The notes under the pieces: generated by a model | Database searches by the model: none | What the model was told of the DNA's origin: nothing | What the model saw: the letters and a program-made list of their open reading frames with translations, nothing else | From: Candidatus Dormiibacterota bacterium | GTDB taxonomy: Bacteria > Chloroflexota > Dormibacteria > Aeolococcales > Aeolococcaceae | NCBI GenBank assembly: GCA_003170875.1 | Contig: PMYJ01000138.1 | Location: 1-10,067, forward strand | Direction of reading: 5' to 3' | DNA length: 10,067 nt | Program-made: the position numbers and the translations under genes | Shown: in pieces, positions 1 to 4,953 of the stretch | Layout: every line of letters starts with the position of its first letter | Numbering within the stretch: the first letter of the stretch is position 1

Positions 1-2
1 TG

Positions 3-86
3 GACCTGAGTGCCGTCTCGGCCCGCGTGGCTCCTTTCGGCGCTCGTCGCCTTTCCGAGGTGAGCCTGCACATCGACGCCGCCTGA
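3..86 (+). CDS. Possible 3' end of an unidentified gene entering from the left edge
   Basis: An open frame runs from the window edge to a TGA and would give the last 27 residues of a protein ending in SEVSLHIDAA. Nearly every codon ends in G or C, as expected for real coding sequence in this genome. The tail alternates hydrophobic and polar residues like a terminal beta strand. The piece is too short to assign to a family. A second frame is open from base 2 to a TGA near 253, so the choice of frame is uncertain. No start is visible, and no function can be proposed. Confidence 0.3.
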   Translation, partial: DLSAVSARVAPFGARRLSEVSLHIDAA

Positions 87-487
87 GGCTCGCCCTGGCT
101 CTCCAGCGTGGGCCGCACCACCGCTCCGGTCTCCGAGCTCCGCCGCCCCTCATCGCCCGCGCCATGGGCGGCACACCACGCATCACCGCAATCCTGCTGA
201 CCGCCGACGACACCACCACTCGGCACCGCCGACCGCGGGAAGACCGCCGCTGAACCGTCGGGCGTAGGCCTGGGTAGATTAGCCCGATTGCGGCGTCAGA
301 CCCATTGTCGTGCACGAGGGCAGCTCGGAGCCCCGTCTGATGGAAATCGAGGATTGGAGGATTGGCAGAATCGCGCGCTTTGCTCAAGTGGGAGTAAGAG
401 CACTCTCCGCTGGCCCAGTGTTGGGGAATGTCACTTGAGGGATCTGGAGCACGTGGGGTAGCGGTGCCAAAGCCTTGAGATGGACCA
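87..487. other. Intergenic stretch with repeat copy 1, no convincing gene
   Basis: About 400 bases lie between the possible gene end at the left edge and the stop of the hydrolase. The first 165 bases still show high GC at one codon position in a frame ending near 253 (a segment reading ARAMGGTPRITAILLTADD). This could be a remnant of coding sequence, but no start or family is recognisable. From about 290 the codon pattern is lost. The only structured element I see is the 55-bp repeat at 384-438. Confidence 0.4.
384..438 (-). repeat. Dispersed intergenic repeat, copy 1 (55 bp)
   Basis: The unit begins TCAAGTG and ends CACTTGA, a perfect 7-bp terminal inverted repeat that extends to 8 bp here (CTCAAGTG/CACTTGAG). 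Inside are an imperfect GGAGT/ACTCTCC dyad and the core TGGCCCAGTGTTGGGGAATG shared by all four copies. It differs from copy 2 at only two positions. It lies about 50 bp past the stop of the minus-strand hydrolase. Strand is given relative to the neighbouring genes. No target-site duplication is obvious. Confidence 0.85.
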
Positions 488-1180
488 TCATCCCTGCGGC
501 AGGAGATGCCCCACCAGTTCAAGGATGGCGTCGGTGACGGTCTCCGGGTCGGTGAGCAGACCGAGGTGGTGGCTGGCCAGCTCGATCACCGGCCAGCCAA
601 GGCGCCGTGCCTCGTCGCACGGCTCTCGATACTCCTCGCTGAGGCGGAGATAGGCGCACGGCGCATCCGGCCATCCGGGCACCTCGGGAAGGACCTCTTC
701 GAAGAGCGCAAGCGGCAGCCGCGGGCAACCCGCGACGAAACGAGCTCTGACCACTGGATCAGGTAGGAGCCGGGCGAGCTCGTCTGGACCCCACCAGTCC
801 GACCACGGGGGGAGCCATCCGTCACGGTCCATCCTCCTCAGCTGTTCGGCCAACTCAGAGGGAGCCATGGCAAACCAGCTCGCGCCGGGCTGGGGGAGCC
901 TGGCGTCGACGAACACGCAGCCCTCCACTCGGCGGATCGCGCGTGCCGCCACCGGAAGAAGGGGGCCGGCACGGCTGTGGCCGACGAGGATGGCTGAGCC
1001 CGAGGTCGCGGCGGCGATCGCCTCGACCTCGCGGGGCCAATAGGGAGGGCCACTGACCAGGGCGTTGGTTAGGTCTGCCAGGGCCACCCTCTCGCCGTGT
1101 CGGCTCAGGATCGCGGCCACGGCCTCCCAGCTATCCCGTCCCACCAGAGGGCTGTGCACGAGGACGAGGGACGAAGTCAC
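488..1180 (-). CDS. Alpha/beta-fold hydrolase
   Basis: The product, 230 residues from the chosen GTG, is a probable soluble alpha/beta-hydrolase of the Abhydrolase_6 type (esterase or lipase-like). It opens with a beta strand and the oxyanion-region segment LVLVHSPLVG. The nucleophile elbow GHSRAG gives Ser69. A late His in ASHHLGLLTDP (about residue 204 or 205) fits the catalytic histidine. The acid is probably an Asp or Glu in the second half and is not assigned. The frame stays open upstream to 1309, but those extra 43 residues (rich in Arg, Gly and Pro) do not look like folded protein, so the GTG just before TSSLVLVHS was preferred. No strong ribosome binding site precedes it. Substrate unknown. 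The gene is flanked by two near-identical direct repeats. Confidence 0.8.
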   Translation of the reverse strand: MTSSLVLVHSPLVGRDSWEAVAAILSRHGERVALADLTNALVSGPPYWPREVEAIAAATSGSAILVGHSRAGPLLPVAARAIRRVEGCVFVDARLPQPGASWFAMAPSELAEQLRRMDRDGWLPPWSDWWGPDELARLLPDPVVRARFVAGCPRLPLALFEEVLPEVPGWPDAPCAYLRLSEEYREPCDEARRLGWPVIELASHHLGLLTDPETVTDAILELVGHLLPQG

Positions 1181-1349
1181 GACGAGGGCAGCTTCGCACC
1201 CGCTGGGGGCCGGGCGATACGCGGCCGGCACGCGCCCTCCGCGCCCAAGGCCGGATGGACAGGCTGTCGCTCGGATCCACGTCCTCCGGCTCCCAGCCAG
1301 GGCCGGCACAGTCGATCACCGTACTGATCCGGAGATTTGCAGGGTTTGG

Positions 1350-1404
1350 TCAAGTGGGAGTGAGAGCACTCTCCGCTGGCCCAGTGTTGGGGGATGTCAC
1401 TTGA
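1350..1404 (-). repeat. Dispersed intergenic repeat, copy 2 (55 bp)
   Basis: Same length as copy 1 and identical at 53 of 55 positions. It has the 7-bp terminal inverted repeat TCAAGTG/CACTTGA. The left dyad is better here than in copy 1: GGAGTG, four bases, CACTCTCC. Similarity to copy 1 continues a few bases outward (TTTG before the left end), so the true unit may start near 1345. It lies 167 bp after the rid stop and upstream of the hydrolase. Confidence 0.85.
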
Positions 1405-1502
1405 TTAGTCCGCCTGGTCGGTCTCACCTTCGTCACAGGGCTGGAGCGCCGGGCCTGCCGTGCTCGGCTTTCCGTCTCTCGCTGATCGTTCGCATGTTAA
1501 GC

Positions 1503-1524
1503 GGCCAAGTGATCCGACTTGCCC
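1503..1524. promoter_or_regulatory. Imperfect inverted repeat, possible terminator or operator
   Basis: GGCCAAGT and ACTTGCCC are separated by six bases and pair at seven of eight positions. The dyad is about 47 bp past the rid stop on the minus strand. No T-run follows, so a factor-independent terminator is not clearly supported. A protein-binding site or chance is equally possible. Confidence 0.25.
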
Positions 1525-1570
1525 CTCAGCTGTTCCGGATGGCGCTGAAGCCGGCAGGCCGCGAGGCCGA

Positions 1571-1957
1571 TCAGGACGCCACCACCACAGCCTCCGCCTC
1601 GATCTCCACCTTCCAGCGCGGGTCGAGCAGCGCGGCGACCACCACCATGGTGGCAGCCGGTTTCACCGCTCCGAAGATGGCGCCGTGGGCGCGGCCCACC
1701 GCCTCGGCGTGGACGGCATCAGTAAGAAACATGCGGGTCCGTACGACCTGCTCGATGGACGTCCCAGCTTCGTCGAGCGCCGCTCCGATGATCTCGAAGC
1801 AGCGTCGCGCTTGAGCCTCTGGGTCGGGATCACATGAGCCGTCCGACCAGATCGGCGCCGTCCCCGATACCAGGACCCGGTCACCGACTCGGATCGCGCG
1901 GCTGAAGCCTATCGCCGCCTCGAACGGCGATCCGCTGGAAATGCGCTGTCGCTGCAT
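1571..1957 (-). CDS. Rid family (YjgF/YER057c/UK114) protein lacking the RidA arginine
   Basis: A 128-residue protein with the usual length and layout of the Rid family: the segment VGDRVLVSGTAP (about 24-35), the central helix CFEIIGAALDEAGTSIEQVV, then RTRMFLTD and the closing KVEIEAEAV (about 116-124). Rid proteins form trimers with active sites at the subunit interfaces. Archetypal RidA hydrolyses reactive enamine/imine intermediates using an arginine in a P-A-R motif. Here that motif reads KPAATM, with alanine at residue 102, so classic deaminase activity is not expected. The acidic EIE near the end is kept. The product probably belongs to a non-RidA subgroup with another, often unknown, activity. 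The start is well supported: GGGAGG lies about 8 nt before the ATG. A weak -10-like TATGCT lies about 60 bp upstream. Confidence 0.88.
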   Translation of the reverse strand: MQRQRISSGSPFEAAIGFSRAIRVGDRVLVSGTAPIWSDGSCDPDPEAQARRCFEIIGAALDEAGTSIEQVVRTRMFLTDAVHAEAVGRAHGAIFGAVKPAATMVVVAALLDPRWKVEIEAEAVVVAS

Positions 1958-2209
1958 CGACGCGTCCTCCCATGGGCTCTGCTCCGACGATTCGCTGTCA
2001 GCGGGCCAGAAAGCATACCGCGCCCCGGCTGGCGATCATCGGCAGAATGGCAGCTGTGGCCTCTACCGGTCCGGGGATCCGACTTGTGCCGGGAACCATG
2101 GCGTCGATGAACAAGGCGGAACTCAAGCGCAAGCTCGGGCGCTGACACGACGAGCAAACCCCCGGCCTCACTCGAACGGCCGAGCGGCTTGGCGCCAGGA
2201 CGCACGTGG

Positions 2210-2593
2210 TCAGAGGGGCTGGAGCCGGGTGTGCAGAAGGCAGAATTCGTTGCCTTCTGGGTCGGCCAGGACGTGCCAGCTCTCGGTGCCGGTCTGGCCG
2301 ACGTCGGCGGGCCTGGCGCCGAGAGCGAGTAGCCGCTCCAGCTCGGCGTCCTGGTCGCGGTCGGTGGCGTTGACGTCGATGTGCAGTCGGAGCTTCCCGG
2401 TCCGCGGGTCGCTGCTGGGGCTGAGGACGAGGGTGGGCTCCGGGCCGCCGAAGCCGGCGTCGGGCGGCCCGATCTCGGTGCTTCCGTCGTCCTCCCGGCC
2501 GAGTTCGACGTAGCCGAGGACCTTGCTCCAGAATGCGGCGAGCCGGTCGGGGTCGGCGGCGTCGATGACCAGTTCACTGATGCGGCATGCCAT
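2210..2593 (-). CDS. VOC superfamily (glyoxalase-like) protein
   Basis: A 127-residue protein of the vicinal-oxygen-chelate fold, closest by eye to the Glyoxalase_6 group common in Actinobacteria. Two beta-alpha-beta-beta-beta modules are visible. The first begins ISELVIDAADPDRLAAFW, with the typical A-x-F-W helix and LGY turn near residues 19-28. The second begins LRLHIDVNATD near 68. The closing DPEGNEFCLLHT (111-122) is the family's terminal strand. His71 and Glu116 sit where metal ligands occur in metal-dependent members, but this subgroup often has no known metal or enzyme activity. Reaction unknown; bleomycin-type binding, dioxygenase or isomerase roles are all possible. The chosen ATG has no Shine-Dalgarno but lies 7 nt after a -10-like TACACT, suggesting a leaderless transcript. 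Confidence 0.85.
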   Translation of the reverse strand: MACRISELVIDAADPDRLAAFWSKVLGYVELGREDDGSTEIGPPDAGFGGPEPTLVLSPSSDPRTGKLRLHIDVNATDRDQDAELERLLALGARPADVGQTGTESWHVLADPEGNEFCLLHTRLQPL

Positions 2594-2600
2594 GCCCGTG

Positions 2601-2606
2601 AGTGTA
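2601..2606 (-). promoter_or_regulatory. -10-like box for a leaderless VOC transcript
   Basis: On the minus strand TACACT ends seven bases before the ATG of the VOC gene, which would place transcription start at or next to the start codon. The -35 match is poor (TCGACT-like at short spacing). The absence of any ribosome binding site supports leaderless expression, which is common in Actinobacteria. Confidence 0.4.
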
Positions 2607-2876
2607 CAAAGACGACCCGAGAGTCGATCGTCGGCCGCGTGCTGGAGGGCGACGCGCTACAGATCGCGTTTGGCTCGGCGGTGTCGCTCCTGCCCGGCAT
2701 TCTGCGTCTACGAGGATGAGTCGTATGAGTCTCCTGGTGACCGTCCTCCCAAGGCGCGCCGATCCTCATCGTGGGCGTCGGCGGCCGCGGTGACCTCGGT
2801 CCTGCTCTGGGAGGTGTGCGGCCCGACGGGACCGCCTAGCCGCCTTGGTGCGTCCGCTCCGATTGTTGTAACTACC

Positions 2877-2932
2877 TCAGGTGACAGGCGAGAGCACGGC
2901 CAACTGGCCCAGTGTTGGGGAATGACGCTTGA
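2877..2932 (-). repeat. Dispersed intergenic repeat, copy 3 (56 bp, diverged)
   Basis: It contains the shared core TGGCCCAGTGTTGGGGAATG, the shared GAGAGCAC block, and ends in CGCTTGA. The left end TCAGGTG matches the inverted terminus imperfectly. The middle differs from copies 1 and 2 and forms its own short dyad, GGCCA-AC-TGGCC. It sits about 124 bp past the dipeptidase stop, in the same orientation as the other copies. Confidence 0.75.
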
Positions 2933-3059
2933 CGGGCGGAGCATCTGGGTTGGCCTCTCGCCGCAGAACGACCTGCCCGGCAACTTCGGTGGCTCCGGCA
3001 CGTCGTGGGTGTGCCGCCCGGCGATCCTCGAGGCCGTCCCGCGCCAGTCGCCGACTTAG
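2922..3059 (+). pseudogene. Protein-like plus-strand fragment, possibly a remnant or small ORF
   Basis: From the ATG inside repeat copy 3 a 45-residue frame runs to a TAG that overlaps the convergent dipeptidase stop. It includes IWVGLSPQNDLPGNFGGSG followed by TSWVCRPAIL. Most codons after the repeat end in G or C, as in the real genes here, and the residue mix looks like folded protein. No family was recognised. The ATG belongs to the repeat core, so the native start is probably lost and the segment may be the tail of a decayed gene. It could also be an accident of base composition. Confidence 0.25.
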
Positions 3060-4207
3060 CCGCAGACCCTCTCCACCACCCTCAGCACATTCCCCCATGT
3101 GAGCTTGGCCAGCTCTGCTTGGGTCCAGCCGCGCCCGGCGAGCTCGGCAAGGAGCCGAGGGTATCCCGTCACATCCTCCAGTCCCCGAGGCAGGGCGTCG
3201 GTGCCGTCGAAGTCCCCACCGAGCCCAACGTGATCCAGGCCGGCGACCTGGCGCACGTGCTCGATGTGGTCGGCCACCTCCGACAGAGTCGCCGCCGGCT
3301 GTGGATGCTCGAGCACGAAGGCGGGGAGGAAGCGGGCCCGCTCGCCGAGGTCCTCGGGGTCCAGACCCCGGTCCTCCATCGTCCGCTGGGCCATCTCGGT
3401 CCATGCCCGGCAGGCCTCGGAGACAAAGGAGGGCACGAACGTCACCTGGCAGACCCCGCCATTGTCCTGGAGGCGTCGCAGCACGTCGTCGGGGACGTTC
3501 CGGGGATGGTCGACCAGCGCCCGGCTCGATGAGTGGGAGAAGAGCACCGGTCGTGAGCTCGTGTCCAGCGCCGCGTGCATCGTGGTCGTGGAGACGTGCG
3601 AGAGGTCGACGATCATGCCGATTCGGTTCATCTCGGCGACGACCTCCCGGCCGAACGCGCTCAGCCCCCCGGCTCTGGGCTCGTCGGTTGCGGAGTCCGC
3701 CCAGCCGGTGCTGTGGTTATGGGTCAGGGTGAGGTAGCGGACACCCAGCCGGTGGAGGTCGCGCAGGACGGCCAGGGACGACGCGATGCAGTGGCCGCCC
3801 TCGGCGCCAAGCAGCGAGGCGATGCGGCCGCCGGCCACCGCTCGGCGGCAGTCCTCGGCGTTGGTGGCCAGCACCAGGCGGTCGGGATGGAGAGCGATCA
3901 TTCGGTGGACCAGGTCCACCTGCTCGAGGGTCACCGCGAGGGCCTCAGCCTCGGGCAGCGTCGAGGGCGCGTAGACCGACCAGAACTGGGCACCCACTCC
4001 GCCCGCGCTCAGCCGCTCCAGGTCGGTGTGGGTCCGCCCGGCCAGCGAGGTACCCGGATCCAGGGCCCGGAGGTCACCTCCGGTCAGCCGCCGGATCTCC
4101 CAGGGAAGGTCGTTGTGGCCGTCGAAGACCGGGGCCTCGGCGAGCACGGCCCGCGCGGCGGCGATCGTCTTGGCTGCCTGCCTCTCGGACGCGCCTGGTT
4201 CATGCAT
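3056..4207 (-). CDS. Membrane dipeptidase-type peptidase M19 (renal dipeptidase family)
   Basis: A 383-residue zinc dipeptidase of family M19, which hydrolyses dipeptides, often with tolerance for D-residues, using a binuclear zinc site in a TIM barrel. All signature elements are present: DGHNDLPW (His31, Asp33), the bridging glutamate in LGAEGGH (Glu136), DLSHVS (His204), FSHSSSR (His225) and GGDFDG (Asp332). Length is normal for soluble bacterial members. No signal peptide or membrane anchor is visible, so it is probably cytoplasmic. The start at MHEPGASER gives the usual short helix before VFDGHND. The frame is open further upstream to 4408 but that part is Arg/Pro-rich and unlike the family. 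The chosen ATG has no strong Shine-Dalgarno. The upstream 225-bp gap carries three CGGTGAC repeats. Substrate in vivo unknown; peptide scavenging or cell-wall dipeptides are plausible. Confidence 0.92.
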   Translation of the reverse strand: MHEPGASERQAAKTIAAARAVLAEAPVFDGHNDLPWEIRRLTGGDLRALDPGTSLAGRTHTDLERLSAGGVGAQFWSVYAPSTLPEAEALAVTLEQVDLVHRMIALHPDRLVLATNAEDCRRAVAGGRIASLLGAEGGHCIASSLAVLRDLHRLGVRYLTLTHNHSTGWADSATDEPRAGGLSAFGREVVAEMNRIGMIVDLSHVSTTTMHAALDTSSRPVLFSHSSSRALVDHPRNVPDDVLRRLQDNGGVCQVTFVPSFVSEACRAWTEMAQRTMEDRGLDPEDLGERARFLPAFVLEHPQPAATLSEVADHIEHVRQVAGLDHVGLGGDFDGTDALPRGLEDVTGYPRLLAELAGRGWTQAELAKLTWGNVLRVVERVCG

Positions 4208-4335
4208 GGACGGATGCTGCCACGCAGCAGCTCTTGCCGGCTCGGTCACCAGGCCGACCCCCGGCCAGCGGCGCGCCTCGGTGCTTCGCGGGGGCGAACG
4301 CGGCCTGGGCAGGCTGATTCGGGCCGGCCCCCGAC

Positions 4336-4372
4336 CGGTGACGGTGACAACACCCTGCCGTATTTCGGTGAC
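4336..4372. repeat. Three direct copies of CGGTGAC upstream of the dipeptidase
   Basis: The heptamer CGGTGAC occurs at 4336, 4342 (overlapping the first by one base) and 4366, about 130-165 bp before the dipeptidase start. Direct heptamer repeats in a gene-free leader can be activator sites. The spacings of 6 and 24 bases are not clearly helical, so this is weak. Confidence 0.2.
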
Positions 4373-4432
4373 ATCAGCGTGGCGCTTCACATCCTGCGGC
4401 TGGGACACGTCTCATGGACTGAAGACACACGC

Positions 4433-4813
4433 TCAGTATCGAAAGCCGGCCTCGCGGTCAGCGGTGGCGATGTCGGAATGGAAGCGCTTGTGGACCCAGT
4501 GGCGCTCGCCGAGAAGATCAATTTGGCCCCATCGACCGCAGACGGGGCCGAGCTGCGTGTGCCGCGGCAACGTGCCCAGCAGCGCCTTGGGCTTAGCACC
4601 TCCAGATGGCTTGGTGCTGTCCAGTACGTAGATGGCGTCCTCAGTGACCACCACGCAGCGATATTTGATCCAGAATATTGTGAGGCCGGTGAGGTAGGTG
4701 ATGAGGAAGAAGGCGAAGTTTGGCGCCGTCTGGCAGACGAACGCCTGTCGGATCTGGCTTCCTGGAGGAAGGAATCGCGTCGAACGCTCGACCAGGTCTT
4801 TTCGGGGTGACAT
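4433..4813 (-). CDS. Small membrane-associated protein of unknown function
   Basis: A 126-residue protein. The N-terminal 30 residues are polar with an LPPGSQIRQAF segment. One hydrophobic stretch follows (about 32-49, APNFAFFLITYLTGLTIFW) and fits a single membrane helix or hairpin. The rest is soluble, beginning with KYRCVVVTEDAIYVLDS and continuing through GTLPRHTQLGPV and IDLLGERHWVHKRF. The strand pattern and the phrase 'vvTedaiyvld' resemble bacterial PH-like domains, so a PH-like fold is a reasonable guess but not established. I do not recognise a named family. The start is supported by GGAG about 8 nt before the ATG. It is probably not an enzyme, since no catalytic motif is visible. 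The gene ends 225 bp before the dipeptidase and is preceded by repeat copy 4. Confidence 0.7.
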   Translation of the reverse strand: MSPRKDLVERSTRFLPPGSQIRQAFVCQTAPNFAFFLITYLTGLTIFWIKYRCVVVTEDAIYVLDSTKPSGGAKPKALLGTLPRHTQLGPVCGRWGQIDLLGERHWVHKRFHSDIATADREAGFRY

Positions 4814-4866
4814 GAGACAGGCTCCGTGCGTGCGCTTCTGCTCGAGTATCGCCCAAGCATCTTGAG

Positions 4867-4924
4867 TTTGCAGTGAGAGGACAGAGAACACTGGGGTGGC
4901 CCAGTGTTGGGGAATGACACTTGA
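4867..4924 (-). repeat. Dispersed intergenic repeat, copy 4 (diverged, strongest hairpin)
   Basis: The right half matches the common core TGGCCCAGTGTTGGGGAATG and ends CACTTGA. The left end is TTTGCAGTGAGAG, recognisably related to the left end of copies 1 and 2 (TTTG, AGTG, GAG blocks) with small gaps. Its middle differs but creates a perfect 9-bp stem with the core. It begins 29 bp after the SDR stop on the minus strand and lies upstream of the small membrane protein gene. Confidence 0.75.
4887..4908 (-). terminator. Perfect 9-bp hairpin within repeat copy 4
   Basis: AACACTGGG and CCCAGTGTT are separated by four bases and pair without mismatch. The hairpin lies about 45 bp after the SDR stop. 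On the minus strand it is followed by a pyrimidine-rich TTCTCTGTCCTCTC rather than a T-run, so it may act as a weak or factor-dependent terminator or RNA-stabilising structure. The stem is certain; its function is inferred. Confidence 0.45.
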
Positions 4925-4953
4925 CCGGGCAGGTGACGGCCACGCGCCTGCGA

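Larger units (their letters stand above)
1181..1570. other. Intergenic stretch with repeat copy 2 and an inverted repeat
   Basis: About 390 bases lie between the hydrolase start and the rid stop. They hold repeat copy 2 and the 22-bp inverted repeat at 1503-1524. Minus-strand bases from about 1349 down to 1200 are open in a frame reading TVIDCAGPGWEPEDVDP, which looks somewhat protein-like. It starts right after the TGA inside the repeat end and runs into the hydrolase in another frame, so it is at best a coding remnant. No clear sigma-70 promoter for the hydrolase was found. Confidence 0.35.
2594..3055. other. Intergenic stretch with repeat copy 3 and a possible coding remnant
   Basis: About 460 bases lie between the VOC start and the dipeptidase stop. 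The first 280 bases show no recognisable gene on either strand, only short frames without family features. Repeat copy 3 follows at 2877-2932, then about 125 bases with strong coding-like base usage on the plus strand. No convincing terminator for the dipeptidase is seen other than the hairpin within the repeat. Confidence 0.4.

Noticed and set aside
1405..1570. tRNA or small RNA gene in the rid-hydrolase gap.
   Set aside because: No cloverleaf, T-loop GTTCRA or acceptor pairing could be found; only the short inverted repeat at 1503-1524 is present.
1511..2086. Shared 11-mer GATCCGACTTG at 1511 and 2076.
   Set aside because: A match of this length is expected by chance in 10 kb of biased sequence, and the flanks do not match.
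1972..2145. Plus-strand small frame ending MASMNKAELKRKLGR.
   Set aside because: The last 15 codons look coding-like, but the rest has weak codon bias, lies over the rid upstream region, has no ribosome binding site and no recognisable family.
4208..4408. Longer dipeptidase beginning at 4408.
   Set aside because: The extra residues are Arg/Pro-rich and not typical of family M19; the frame is open only because of base composition.
3575..4810. Long plus-strand open frame of 411 codons.
   Set aside because: It is antisense to the dipeptidase and small membrane protein genes, whose motifs are clear, and its translation is low-complexity with no family features.
384..4924. Integron attC sites: right length (55-58 bp), same orientation, at gene ends.
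   Set aside because: The copies lack the paired RYYYAAC/GTTRRRY core sites at their ends (only one GTTGGGG-like internal match), no integrase is visible, and several genes lack a copy. Kept only as a structural analogy.
384..4924. CRISPR array.
   Set aside because: Only four diverged units separated by 0.9-2 kb containing genes; no regular spacers and no cas genes.
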